64,000 bases of DNA from an uncultured Rhodopila sp. (GCF_903915725.1 NZ_CAIWTY010000061.1:32639-96638), one strand, 5' to 3'. Counted from the first letter of the stretch, positions 27,615 through 36,898 are shown. The notes: a model not told the origin generated them from the letters alone. Made by a program: numbers and translations.

Positions 27615-28817
27615 ATGGCCCGTGATATCGACAGCCTGCTCCGTCAACAGGCTGCCCTGGCGATCTTTGGATCCTTCGCCTTCCAGGAAGACGACCTGAT
27701 GAAAATCCTCAGCGAGGCGGCGCGGATCTGCGCCGAATCGCTGGGCGTGCAATTCTGCAAGGTGTGCCGCTACCGCGAAGCCGAAAACGACCTGCTGGTC
27801 GAGGCCGGCTACGGCTGGAAGGACGGCGTTGTCGGCGAGGTCATCTCCCGGGCCGACGAAAGTTCGCCGCAGGGCCGCGCCTTCGTCACCGGAGAGCCGG
27901 TTATCGTCCGCAACCTGACCGAATCGAACGGCTATATACCGCCGCCGTTCTACGCCCAACACGGCATCGTCTCGACCGCCGACGTGCTGATCAAGGCGCG
28001 CAGCGGCCCGCCCTTCGGCGTGCTGGAAATCGACAGTTCCCAACAGCATACCTACGACGAGCACGACATCAATTTCCTGACCGGATTCGCCAATGTGCTG
28101 GCCGAGGCGGTGGCCACCCGCAACCGCAACCTGTTGCTGCGGGAGACGCTGGAAAATATGCAGGTGCTGGTGCGCGAGAAGGTCCGCCTGCTCGAACAGC
28201 GCGACGTCCTGGCGCGGGAGCTGCAGCATCGCGTGCGCAACAACCTCCAGCTCGTCAACGGCATGCTGAACGAACAACTGAAACTCACCGCCGGCGAGTC
28301 CGAGCAGCGCGCCCTGCGCGGCATCATCCGCCGGGTCATGACCCTGGCCACCGTCTACGACCATCTGCTTGGCGCCGGCATGGGATCGAACCTGGATTTC
28401 GGCGCCTATGCCAGGCTGCTGTGCGAAAACCTGCCGGAGCTTCAGCCGAAGGCCCCGTTTCCTGTCTCGCTGGTATGCCAGTCCGACGAACTTACCCTCG
28501 ACCTGACGGCGGCGACCGCACTGGGGCTGGTCATCGCCGAACTGGTATCGAACAGTTACGAACATGCCTTTGACGAGCGCGGCGGGTCGATCGTCGTCAG
28601 CGTCCGCCACGACGGCCAACCGGACCGCGGCGTGGTGCGGATCACCGACGACGGATCAGGCTATGTCCCCGATCCCGAGACCCGCCGCCACGGCGTCGGC
28701 CTCGCACGCCGGCTGATGCAGCAAATCGGTGGCACGCTGGAGGTGGCAACCGCCCGCGGGACGGCCTGGACGATGCGGTTTCCCATTGGCGACGCGACGC
28801 CGCAGGTTGCCGCGTAA
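27615..28817 (+). CDS. GAF-domain sensor histidine kinase of the HWE/HisKA_2 type
   Basis: 400 residues from ATG 27615, chosen for its GGAGG site; a GTG at 27552 is in frame. A GAF domain spans ~20-175 (ILSEAARICAESLGV ... GIVSTADVLIKARSGPPFG). The kinase region has RDVLARELQHRVRNNLQLV with phospho-acceptor His near residue 204, then ATALGLVIAELVSNSYEHAF and GVGLARRLMQQIGGTL. No membrane segment, so the sensor is cytoplasmic. This kinase class feeds stand-alone receivers or the PhyR general stress response in alphaproteobacteria. The divergent receiver at 26967-27434 is the natural partner. Confidence 0.92.
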   Translation: MARDIDSLLRQQAALAIFGSFAFQEDDLMKILSEAARICAESLGVQFCKVCRYREAENDLLVEAGYGWKDGVVGEVISRADESSPQGRAFVTGEPVIVRNLTESNGYIPPPFYAQHGIVSTADVLIKARSGPPFGVLEIDSSQQHTYDEHDINFLTGFANVLAEAVATRNRNLLLRETLENMQVLVREKVRLLEQRDVLARELQHRVRNNLQLVNGMLNEQLKLTAGESEQRALRGIIRRVMTLATVYDHLLGAGMGSNLDFGAYARLLCENLPELQPKAPFPVSLVCQSDELTLDLTAATALGLVIAELVSNSYEHAFDERGGSIVVSVRHDGQPDRGVVRITDDGSGYVPDPETRRHGVGLARRLMQQIGGTLEVATARGTAWTMRFPIGDATPQVAA

Positions 28818-28896
28818 TACAGCCGATCGGCCGACATGGGCATCGGCAAGGTGTTCTGCGATACTGGCCGCCCGCGGCCGGAAACCAGGATCGAAA

Positions 28897-29760
28897 ATGC
28901 CATCACAGGGTGTAGCCAGGAGCCGCCGCCAATCCGGGTTCGCCCTGCTGATCGTGCTTTGGACCGTGGGTTTCCTGGCACTGCTCGGCACGCAGCTTGT
29001 CGCGGCCGGGCGGTCGGACACCCGCCTGGCGGATAATTTGAAGCAGGAGGCCGTGCTGCGCGCCGCGGCCGACGGCGCGGTCGCGCACGTGATGTTCGCC
29101 ATGCAGGCGGCGCACGATCCGGGCTCGCGGTTCGGCGGCGCCGCGCAGTCGATGCGGATCGGACGGACGGCGGTTTTGGTCCGGATAGAAAATGAGGCTG
29201 ATCGGGTCAACCTCAACACCGCCTCGCTGGCGCTGCTGCGCGCGCTGATGATCGAAGTCGGCGCCCCCCCGGCGCAGGCCGAGCGGCTGGCGGCGGCGAT
29301 ATTGGACTGGCGGACGTCGGGCGTGAAGGCGCGGCCCGGGGGTGCGAAGGCGCCTGAATACCGCGCAGCCGGGCTGGCGTTCGGACCGCCGGGCAATCCG
29401 TTCCAGAGCGTTGACGAACTCGCGGACGTGCTGGGCATGACTCCCGCGTTGTTCGAGCGCCTGGCGCCGCACGTGACCGTGCTGACGGACAGCGATCCGG
29501 ACATGACGACGCGCGACCCGATCGTTGCGTTGGCCCTGACGGATGCCGCCGGTGTGGCCGAGGATGCCCTGACCGCTCAGCAAACCGCCGAGGATATCGT
29601 ACGGATCAGCGTGACCGCGCTGGGCCGGGATGCGGCACGTTACACCGAGGAGGTCGTTGCGGCGGCGGACTTCCCAAGCGGCACGCCGCGCGTGAATATT
29701 CTGTTGCGCCAGCGCGTCACCGGGGCTGTGAACGGCATCAGGATTGCCGGAGTATTTTAG
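28897..29760 (+). CDS. gspK: Type II secretion minor pseudopilin GspK
   Basis: 287 residues from ATG 28897 (AGGA ribosome site). A prepilin-type N-terminus is present: RQSGFALLIVLWTVGFLALL, lacking the acidic residue at +5 as is typical for GspK. The SAM-like domains follow (DRVNLNTASLALLRALM, NPFQSVDELADVLGMTPALFERL), again hallmarks of GspK. The protein would sit at the tip of the pseudopilus in the periplasm. It stands 79 nt after the HWE kinase and is not accompanied by gspH, I, J or L; these must be elsewhere or precede other parts of the system. Confidence 0.9.
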   Translation: MPSQGVARSRRQSGFALLIVLWTVGFLALLGTQLVAAGRSDTRLADNLKQEAVLRAAADGAVAHVMFAMQAAHDPGSRFGGAAQSMRIGRTAVLVRIENEADRVNLNTASLALLRALMIEVGAPPAQAERLAAAILDWRTSGVKARPGGAKAPEYRAAGLAFGPPGNPFQSVDELADVLGMTPALFERLAPHVTVLTDSDPDMTTRDPIVALALTDAAGVAEDALTAQQTAEDIVRISVTALGRDAARYTEEVVAAADFPSGTPRVNILLRQRVTGAVNGIRIAGVF

Positions 29761-29981
29761 TCTTTCCCGGAATGGCCTGGCGCGCCCGGCGGCGAAACGG
29801 TCGCGATGCTGCATTTTCCTGCCGGTTACGGGACGAAATCGCTAATCCCGGCCGGCGAAGCGTGAGTTCGCATCAGGGGCGATCAACCGGAGATGCCGGT
29901 CTGTCTGTAAGTTGAATTGCCGGGGCAGCGACTGCCGAGCCTAGGATTTGCCGGCGAAAAAAGTAACCGGGGGATTATACA

Positions 29982-31184
29982 ATGTCCAAGATCAAGTATG
30001 CCGCGCTGTGGGCGATTCCATTCGTTTTGTTTTCGGTACAGTCAAGCCGGGTGCGGGCGGACGAGAATATGGTGCTGGTCGACACGATCGACGTAAACAG
30101 CGACAAGGGTCTCGGCGCCTTCGACATCAGCTATGTCGATCCGAAGATCGGCCTGTATGTCCTGGCCGATCGGACCAATGCCTCGGTGGATTTCTTTAAT
30201 GCTGTAGACGCAACGTTCATCGGCCGCGTCGGCGGCTTTGCCGGGTCGCTGGCGACGACGAGCATCTCCGGACCCGACGGCGTCACCATCGTGGGCAACA
30301 AGGAAGTCTGGGCCGGCGACGGCGACAGCACGGTCAAGGTGATCGACATCGCGAGCTTTCAGCTTGTCGATACGATTTCCACCGGCGGGAAATTCCGTTG
30401 CGATGAGATGGCGTGGGACTCGGCGGACCATCTTCTCGCTGTCGCCAACAACGCCGATTCGCCACCGTTCGTAACCCTTATCAACACCGATACGCGCGCG
30501 GTCGTGGGCAAGATCGTGTTTGACGGCACCAACGGAACGCCCGACGCGACGACGACCGGCATTGAGCAATCGCAATGGTCGCCGAAGACCGGATTGTTCT
30601 ACGTCTCGGTGCCGCAGATCTTTCCCACCGATGCGACCCAGGGCGGAATCGCCGTCATCGACCCGTCCAGCCAGAGCGTGACCAAGGTCTATCCGGTTAG
30701 CAACTGCTCGCCGGCGGGCTTGGCGCTGGGACCCGACAACCAGGCCATTATCGGCTGCAGCGCCTCCTTCGGCACTACTCCGAATGTTTTGACGCAGACT
30801 CTGGTCATCGACCTGATCAGCGGGCATGTCGTGGCGAATATTCCGGAGGTGGGTGGTTCGGACGAGGTGTGGTATGATCCCGCATCGAACCATTACTACC
30901 TGGGTGCGAGAAACAACACCGACAACACCGGCAAGATCACGCCAGTGCTGGGCACGGTCGATGCTAAATCGAATGTCTTCGACGGCAACGTCGCCACCTC
31001 CACCTCCGCCCACTCCGTTGCCGCGGACAAGGTGTCGCACCACGTCTTCGTCCCCATCGGCTTTCCTGCCGCCGGGGCGTCCGATCCGACGAATCCCTGC
31101 CCGGTGGTCAGCAAAGGCTGCATAGCGGTGTATTTGCCGTCCTCGATCGACGCGGACGACCGGACGCGTACGGCGTCGAAGTAG
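29982..31184 (+). CDS. Exported beta-propeller protein
   Basis: 400 residues with a signal peptide (MSKIKYAALWAIPFVLFSVQ ..., cleavage near residue 26). The mature part consists of repeated beta-propeller blades of the YVTN/SMP-30-like type (GLYVLADRTNASVDFF, KEVWAGDGDSTVKVIDI, HLLAVANNADSPPFVTLI). Several Cys are present near the C-terminus (NPCPVVSKGC). No catalytic signature is evident. It lies between gspK and the phosphoesterase gene on the same strand and, with it, is a candidate cargo of the type II system. Binding or enzymatic role unknown. Confidence 0.8.
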   Translation: MSKIKYAALWAIPFVLFSVQSSRVRADENMVLVDTIDVNSDKGLGAFDISYVDPKIGLYVLADRTNASVDFFNAVDATFIGRVGGFAGSLATTSISGPDGVTIVGNKEVWAGDGDSTVKVIDIASFQLVDTISTGGKFRCDEMAWDSADHLLAVANNADSPPFVTLINTDTRAVVGKIVFDGTNGTPDATTTGIEQSQWSPKTGLFYVSVPQIFPTDATQGGIAVIDPSSQSVTKVYPVSNCSPAGLALGPDNQAIIGCSASFGTTPNVLTQTLVIDLISGHVVANIPEVGGSDEVWYDPASNHYYLGARNNTDNTGKITPVLGTVDAKSNVFDGNVATSTSAHSVAADKVSHHVFVPIGFPAAGASDPTNPCPVVSKGCIAVYLPSSIDADDRTRTASK

Positions 31185-31333
31185 TGCTTCACTGTCCGAA
31201 CTGATAATCGATGCAAATACGGAAACACAACGGCGTGAGTCTTCAAACCGCAATATAGTTGTAAGCCGCTTTACTCACACTTCGTTCAGAACCTTTGTCA
31301 GCCGGACCTGCCGGCCGACAAAGGGGACGAACA

Positions 31334-33250
31334 ATGCAGCTAAAATCGCTCAAGGCGAAACTGTTTCTATATACCTCACTGTTTTCGATGGCGAGCCAGG
31401 CCGTTGCGCCGTCAGTCATGGCCGCGACGCCGTTGGGCACCAACGACCTGAACACCAGAACGCCGATCAAGCATGTGATCGTGATTTATGGCGAAAATCG
31501 CAGCTTCGATCACGTCTTCGCAACGTACCGTTCGCCCTCCGGCGATTCCGTGTTCAACATCCTGTCGGAAGGCATCATCAACGAAGACGGCACGCCCGGC
31601 CCGAATTTCTCGCAGGCGACGCAGTATCAGGCGAGCGCTCCCGGCGCGTTCAGCGTCAGCCCGCCGAAGACCACCGCCTACCAGACCCTGCCGCCGCCGA
31701 TGGTTGGCGGCAATCAGTACGCCAGCGACACAGCACCGCCGCCGTTCGCGACCTTGCAGGCGGCCGAGAATGCCGACTACGGATTGCTGCCGAAGGATAT
31801 CCGTCTGCTCACCACCGGCGCCACCGGCCTGCCGCACGGATCGATCGACACCCGTATCGCCAACGTCAACAGCCTGCCGAGCGGCCCGTTCCAGTTGACG
31901 CCCGGCGTGCCGTATGACGCCTATGCCGCCAGCCCGGTGCATCGCTATTACCAGGCGCGCCAGCAGGTGGACTGCGACGTGTCCAAGGCGACCTCCGACA
32001 ACCCGAGCGGATGCCAGAACGATTTGTTTCCCTGGGTGGAGGTGACCATCGGGGCCGGCAGCAACGGCAAGCCGCAGCCGAGCCCGTTCAACGACCAGAC
32101 GACGGGCGAAGGCTCAACGTCGATGGGGTTCTACAACGTCCTCCAGGGCGACATGCCGTATTTCAAGCAACTGGCGGATGAGTATACCATCAGCGACAAC
32201 TACCATCAGCCCGGCATGGGCGGCACCGGTCTGGACAGCATCCTCGCCGGGTTCGCCGACGATATCTATTACACCGACGGCAAGGGCAATGCCGCCGTTC
32301 CGCCGTCCAACCAGATCGAGAACCCCGACGCGCAGTCCGGCACCAACAACTATTATACCCAGGACGGCTATTCCGGCGGTTCGTACAGCGCGTGCGCCGA
32401 TAGCAGCCAGCCGGGAGTCGGTGCGGTTGTGAACTATCTCAAGGCGCTGCCCAAGCCGGTCGCGGCGAACTGCGATCCCGGTCATTACTATCTGCTGAAC
32501 AACTACAACCCCGGCTATTACGGCGATGGCTCGGTCGCCGACACGACCCTGAACCCCTACACGATCCCGCCGGTGCCGACCAACAGCATCGCCAACGTGC
32601 TGCTGTCGGCGGAGGTTTCGTTCGCCTGGTTCGGCGAGGGCTACAACGATTACGTGCAGGACCCGAACGCAGCGACCAACGTCTACTGCAACATCTGCAA
32701 TCCGTTCCAGTATCAGACGTCGATCATGACGAACGAACTGATCCGGGAGCAGGTGCTGAAGGACACCAGCGATTTCTATACGGATCTCCAGGCGGGCATT
32801 CTGCCGGCGGTGTCGTTCGTCAAGCCGGGCGGGCTGAACGACGGGCATCCGGCGTCCTCGAAGTTCAGCATCTACGAAGCATTTGTCCGCAAGATCATCA
32901 CCGAGCTGCAAAAGCAGCCCAAGCTGTGGGCATCGACCGCGGTGTTCATCACCACGGATGAAGCTGGCGGTTACTGGGACTCCGGCTACATCCAGCCGAT
33001 AGACTGGTTCGGTGACAGCTCGCGGATTCCGCTGATCGTGGTGTCTCCGTTCGCCCGCGGCGGCCATGTTTCGCACGAGTATGGCGACCACGTATCGATC
33101 CTGAAGTTTATCGAAGCCAATTGGGGCCTGCCGGTGATTTCCGCCCGCAGCCGCGACAACCTGCCAAATCCGGACCAATCCGGTTCCAACCCGTACGTGC
33201 CGGTAAATGCGCCGGCGCTCGGCGATCTGACTTCACTGTTCCACTTCTAA
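31334..33250 (+). CDS. Secreted phosphoesterase (phospholipase C / acid phosphatase AcpA family)
   Basis: 638 residues from ATG 31334 (AAGGGGAC site). A signal peptide is visible (FLYTSLFSMASQAVAPSVMA). The phosphoesterase (PF04185-type) motifs are in order: IKHVIVIYGENRSFDH near residue 45 (metal-binding Glu-Asn), YTISDNYHQPGMGGTGLD, VSFVKPGGLNDGHP, FITTDEAGGYWD and IPLIVVSPFARGGHVSHEYGDHVSILKFIE (in pieces). The family includes phospholipases C and acid phosphatases, commonly exported by type II secretion. Its place inside the T2SS genes supports that. Substrate class cannot be fixed from sequence. Confidence 0.9.
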   Translation: MQLKSLKAKLFLYTSLFSMASQAVAPSVMAATPLGTNDLNTRTPIKHVIVIYGENRSFDHVFATYRSPSGDSVFNILSEGIINEDGTPGPNFSQATQYQASAPGAFSVSPPKTTAYQTLPPPMVGGNQYASDTAPPPFATLQAAENADYGLLPKDIRLLTTGATGLPHGSIDTRIANVNSLPSGPFQLTPGVPYDAYAASPVHRYYQARQQVDCDVSKATSDNPSGCQNDLFPWVEVTIGAGSNGKPQPSPFNDQTTGEGSTSMGFYNVLQGDMPYFKQLADEYTISDNYHQPGMGGTGLDSILAGFADDIYYTDGKGNAAVPPSNQIENPDAQSGTNNYYTQDGYSGGSYSACADSSQPGVGAVVNYLKALPKPVAANCDPGHYYLLNNYNPGYYGDGSVADTTLNPYTIPPVPTNSIANVLLSAEVSFAWFGEGYNDYVQDPNAATNVYCNICNPFQYQTSIMTNELIREQVLKDTSDFYTDLQAGILPAVSFVKPGGLNDGHPASSKFSIYEAFVRKIITELQKQPKLWASTAVFITTDEAGGYWDSGYIQPIDWFGDSSRIPLIVVSPFARGGHVSHEYGDHVSILKFIEANWGLPVISARSRDNLPNPDQSGSNPYVPVNAPALGDLTSLFHF

Positions 33251-33273
33251 GCTGAAACCAGCCGGTGAAGCGC

Positions 33274-33306
33274 GAAGAGGCGTCGTTTTCGGCGCCTCTT
33301 CTTCCC
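33274..33306 (+). terminator. Probable intrinsic terminator after the phosphoesterase gene
   Basis: Perfect 9-bp stem GAAGAGGCG (33274-33282) with CGCCTCTTC (33293-33301) and a 10-base T-rich loop, followed by a short pyrimidine run. It begins 24 nt after the phosphoesterase stop codon and would separate it from gspD. Confidence 0.7.
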
Positions 33307-33424
33307 GTCCATCAACGATTATCACACAAATTCGCACGTCGATCACAACGGATTGCGTCGCGTCCGGAGGATGCTCGGGTCCATCAGTAACCTCGGAACG
33401 GGCGGGGCGGAGTTCAACCGAAGT

Positions 33425-35773
33425 ATGCGGCTACACATCGTTCGCGGAAAGCTGTGCGGCCGCTGGCTGGTTCTGCTTGCCCTCATTCACCTGCCCGGAT
33501 GCAACCGTCCGTCTCCGGCTGCGATCCCGGCATTGTCCCCGCTGCCGCCCGGTGCAACGGCGGCGCCCCCGCGCATCAACGGCGCCGTCGGCGCGCCGGA
33601 CGCTTTGCCGCCGGCCCAGTTCTCGTACGGTAGCGACAGCGGGCAGGGGGCACCCGCGCCGCGGCCCGGCCCGGGGGTCAATGTCGGGCCAGGCGGCGAT
33701 GTCAGCCTGGACTTCGCCGACACCGACATAAGGGAGGTTGCCGCGCAGATCCTCGGCACGATCCTGCGGGTCAATTACACCATCGATCCGGCGGTGCACG
33801 GCACCGCGACGTTGCACACCGTGCGTCCGTTGAACCGCTCGGAGCTGGTGCCGACGCTGGAATCGTTGCTCGCATCAAACGGCGCCGCGTTGGTTACGAA
33901 CGGCTCATTGTACCGCGTGGTCCCGCTGGCACAGGCCGCGGCGACCGCCGCCAACGGCGCGGGCACGGCGGGGGCGGTCGTGGTTCCGTTGCACTATGCC
34001 TCCGCCGAGGATCTGGCCAAGATCCTGCAACCCTATGTCGGTGATGGCGGCAAGATCGCGGCGGATCCGGGACCGAATGCGCTGCTGGTGTCGGGAGAGC
34101 CGCAGGCGAGGGAAGGCCTCATCGGCTTGATCCAGGCGTTCGACGTGGACGTCCTGGCCCGCCAGTCCTATGCGCTGCTGCCCATCGGCGCGGGCGATGT
34201 GAAGGATTTCGCCTCGGCGATGCAGGATGCGTTCCGCGGCCAGAACGGCGGCGCCCTGGCGGGGCTGGTACGGGTGATTCCGCTGTCGCGCATCAATGCG
34301 GTTTTGGTTGTATCCTCGCAGCAGCGCTACATCGATGAAGCGCGGCGGGTCTATGCGCTGATCGATCGCGGGCGGCGGCAGACCTTGCGGACATGGCATG
34401 TCTACTACCTGCAGAACAGCCATTCCGAGGACGTTGCCTACGTGCTGCAGCAGGCCTTCACCCCCGGCAACGTAACCGCCCAGCCGACAAGTCAGAACCG
34501 CTCGCAAAACAGCCAGTCGGGCATGGGGCAATCAGGCGGCGGGACCGGGGGACTGGGCGGCGGCTCGGCCGGCGGCCTCGGGCGCTCCAGCTTGAACGGC
34601 GGGATCAACCCAGGCGGCGGCGGCGGCGGCGGCTTCGGCCAGTCCGGCGGTGGCCTTGGCCAGTCGGGTGGGCTGCAGCAGGGCGGGGTGCTGTCTGGCG
34701 GCGGACAGCAGCAGCAACAGCAGGCCCCGGCCGGCGGCGCCAATCCGCTGCTCGGCGGACTGGAACCGGGGGGCGAACAAACCACCGATACGCTGCGGGT
34801 GATTCCGGACGATCAGAACAATGCCGTGCTGGTTTACGGCACCGAACGCGAAGTCGGGACGATGGAGGCGATGCTGCGCAAGATCGACATCCTGCCCTTG
34901 CAGGTGCGGATCGACGCGGTGATCGCCGAGGTGACACTCAACGACGCGCTGCAATACGGCACGCAGTTCTTCTTCAAGGCCGGCGGCATCAACGGCATCC
35001 TCAACACCGGTGCGTCCACGACGACGCCGGTCAGCGCCTCGGCCGCCACGCTGGCGCTTAGTTTCCCCGGCTTTTTCCTCGGCGGCAACGGCGCCGGCGG
35101 CGCACCGTTCGCCATCCAGGCGTTGCAGCAGGTCACCACGGTCCACGTCCTTTCTTCGCCGGAACTTCTCGTCCTCGACAACCAGCCGGCGCGGCTGCAG
35201 GTCGGCGCTGTCGTGCCTTACCTCAGCCAGTCGTCGCAAAGCCAGCTCACCGCGAATGCACCGATCGTCAATTCGGTGAACTATCAGCAGACCGGTGTGA
35301 TCATGGAGGTGACGCCGCGGGTCAACAGCGGCGGTCTGGTGACTTTGGACATCATGCAGGACGTCAGCAGCGTGGCCACGACAATCACCACGCCCGGCCT
35401 GACCTCGCCGACGTTCAACGAACGGAATGTCAACTCCCGGGTCGTGGTGCAGGACGGGCAGACGGTCGGGCTGGCCGGGCTGATTACCGATACGGCGACG
35501 ACCGGCAACCAGGGCATTCCCTGGCTGAAGGACGTGCCGATCCTGGGGCTGCTGGCGGGAAATCAGAACAATTCGCGGGAACGGACGGAACTGCTGGTGC
35601 TGATCACGCCGCATGTCATCCACGATCAGCGAGACGCCCGCGCACTGACCAACGATCTGCGGGAGCAGCTGATCAACGCGGCGGCGACGCCGGAGCTGCT
35701 GAACAATTTACGTCCGTCCGGGCAAGCCGATCCGAACGCCCGGCTGCGCCAGCAGTTGCGCCTGCAACAATAA
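33425..35773 (+). CDS. gspD: Type II secretion outer-membrane secretin GspD
   Basis: 782 residues from ATG 33425, which yields a lipoprotein-like signal (WLVLLALIHLPGC); TTG 33353 and ATG 33371 are in-frame alternatives. N0 domain: VSLDFADTDIREVAAQIL. N1-N3 domains follow (VVPLHYASAEDLAKILQPY; RVIPLSRINAVLVVSS; LRVIPDDQNNAVLVYG). The secretin domain has VHVLSSPELLVLDNQPARLQVG, GVIMEVTPRV and the closing LLVLITPHVI. An unusual Gly/Ser/Gln-rich insert of about 90 residues (nt ~34490-34740) interrupts the N-domains. It forms the outer-membrane channel. gspG is convergent, 2 nt downstream. Confidence 0.94.
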   Translation: MRLHIVRGKLCGRWLVLLALIHLPGCNRPSPAAIPALSPLPPGATAAPPRINGAVGAPDALPPAQFSYGSDSGQGAPAPRPGPGVNVGPGGDVSLDFADTDIREVAAQILGTILRVNYTIDPAVHGTATLHTVRPLNRSELVPTLESLLASNGAALVTNGSLYRVVPLAQAAATAANGAGTAGAVVVPLHYASAEDLAKILQPYVGDGGKIAADPGPNALLVSGEPQAREGLIGLIQAFDVDVLARQSYALLPIGAGDVKDFASAMQDAFRGQNGGALAGLVRVIPLSRINAVLVVSSQQRYIDEARRVYALIDRGRRQTLRTWHVYYLQNSHSEDVAYVLQQAFTPGNVTAQPTSQNRSQNSQSGMGQSGGGTGGLGGGSAGGLGRSSLNGGINPGGGGGGGFGQSGGGLGQSGGLQQGGVLSGGGQQQQQQAPAGGANPLLGGLEPGGEQTTDTLRVIPDDQNNAVLVYGTEREVGTMEAMLRKIDILPLQVRIDAVIAEVTLNDALQYGTQFFFKAGGINGILNTGASTTTPVSASAATLALSFPGFFLGGNGAGGAPFAIQALQQVTTVHVLSSPELLVLDNQPARLQVGAVVPYLSQSSQSQLTANAPIVNSVNYQQTGVIMEVTPRVNSGGLVTLDIMQDVSSVATTITTPGLTSPTFNERNVNSRVVVQDGQTVGLAGLITDTATTGNQGIPWLKDVPILGLLAGNQNNSRERTELLVLITPHVIHDQRDARALTNDLREQLINAAATPELLNNLRPSGQADPNARLRQQLRLQQ

Positions 35774-35775
35774 GT

Positions 35776-36195
35776 TCACTGGTTGCAGATCATGTCGCTG
35801 CCGCCATTGCCCGCCGGTCCATTCGAGCACAAATCGAAGTCATGCCCCGCCCGGCTGGATGGCTCCCGGTAAACATACGGATGGTTCCACGGATCGGCCG
35901 GCACGCCGCTTTTCACATACGGCCCGCTCCAGCCTGACACCCCGGTGGGTTGCTCGGCCAACGCGCGCAGACCCTGGTCCGTGCTGGGATAGCTGCCGAC
36001 ATCCAGCTTGTAGATGTCGAGGATCGACGAAATCCGCTCGATCGATTGCTTCGCGACCGAAGTCCGCGCGCTGCCGAGCTGCCGTAGCGCGGCCGGTGCC
36101 ACCAGGCCAATCAGCAGGCCGAGAATGGCGATGACCACAAGCAGTTCGAGCAAAGTGAAGCCGCGCTCGTTGCGGCGGGATCGGGTGTCAATCAT
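35776..36195 (-). CDS. gspG: Type II secretion major pseudopilin GspG
   Basis: 139 residues. The prepilin leader ends in ERG followed by FTLLELLVVIAILGLLIGLV, with Glu at +5, the type IV pilin-like signature processed by GspO. The C-terminal part carries the GspG marks: DVGSYPSTDQGLRALAEQP, GWSGPYVKSGVPADPWNHPY and DFDLCSNGPAG. It forms the pseudopilus shaft. The gene is convergent to gspD with only 2 nt between stop codons, so no shared terminator fits there. It follows the lytic transglycosylase gene by 12 nt and is probably in one operon with it. Confidence 0.95.
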   Translation of the reverse strand: MIDTRSRRNERGFTLLELLVVIAILGLLIGLVAPAALRQLGSARTSVAKQSIERISSILDIYKLDVGSYPSTDQGLRALAEQPTGVSGWSGPYVKSGVPADPWNHPYVYREPSSRAGHDFDLCSNGPAGNGGSDMICNQ

Positions 36196-36207
36196 GGATC
36201 AGGGGCC

Positions 36208-36639
36208 TTATCGTTGAGCGGCCGGCACGGATTTCCGGTTGCCGGCGAATAACATTACGGCGGCGCTGAGGACCTTTTGCTGATATTCGGTGCTCAGCGC
36301 CGGGGTATGGGAATGGTAGTGGCCGATGGCGGTCAGCAGGTTGCCATGCGCCTCGTTCAGGTAAACCCGCATGATCGCCGCGGAGGCGGCGATGTTGAAG
36401 CAGGCATCGTTGACCAGACGCCCGGCAACGGCCTCCGGCGGGATATGTGCATAGCCTGCCAGCGGCTGTATCCAGATCGTATTGACCTGCATCACCCCGA
36501 GATCGGCCGTATTGTTGGCGTTCATGTGCGCAAGCCCGACACGCCCGCCTTCGACCGCCTGGATCGATGGCAACACCCGTGGCGGCAGATGATAGAACGC
36601 CGCCGCGGCCGCCATGCAGGCAAGAAACGGGACGCTCAT
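36208..36639 (-). CDS. Lytic transglycosylase-like protein (SLT fold, VirB1/IagB type)
   Basis: 143 residues. The SLT-type core is seen: LPSIQAVEGGRVG with the catalytic Glu near residue 30, then NNTADLGVMQVNT, and NIAASAAIMRVYL and GHYHSHTP near the C-terminus. These match the small specialised transglycosylases that open peptidoglycan for secretion machines. The N-terminus (LACMAAAAAFYHLP) may be a short signal or membrane segment. Location 12 nt upstream of gspG on the same strand suggests it helps assemble the type II apparatus across the cell wall. That functional link is inferred. Confidence 0.82.
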   Translation of the reverse strand: MSVPFLACMAAAAAFYHLPPRVLPSIQAVEGGRVGLAHMNANNTADLGVMQVNTIWIQPLAGYAHIPPEAVAGRLVNDACFNIAASAAIMRVYLNEAHGNLLTAIGHYHSHTPALSTEYQQKVLSAAVMLFAGNRKSVPAAQR

Positions 36640-36898
36640 GCGCAGCCTGCCGATGCCATGCCGCGTTGAGTGAATGCCGTGACGCGGGACCGACTGGCCA
36701 CCATACCCTAGCCCTGATTATTTCGGACTGGCTATAGCAGGCACCGACCCCGCGGTGAAGGGGCTGACGGAGAAATTCCTTGTGTTCACAATGACTTCAT
36801 ACATCCTCGTCGGGTCGCTTGCATCCATCCGCGGAAATCATCCGATATCGCATCAACCCTGGCCCGGCGAGTCGGGCCGACAACTTTATGCCATCGCT

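Noticed and set aside
26967..28619. 550-residue frame that includes the response regulator
   Set aside because: Only the last 155 codons are receiver-like; the upstream part is antisense to the HWE kinase. The true start is ATG 27434 with a ribosome site.
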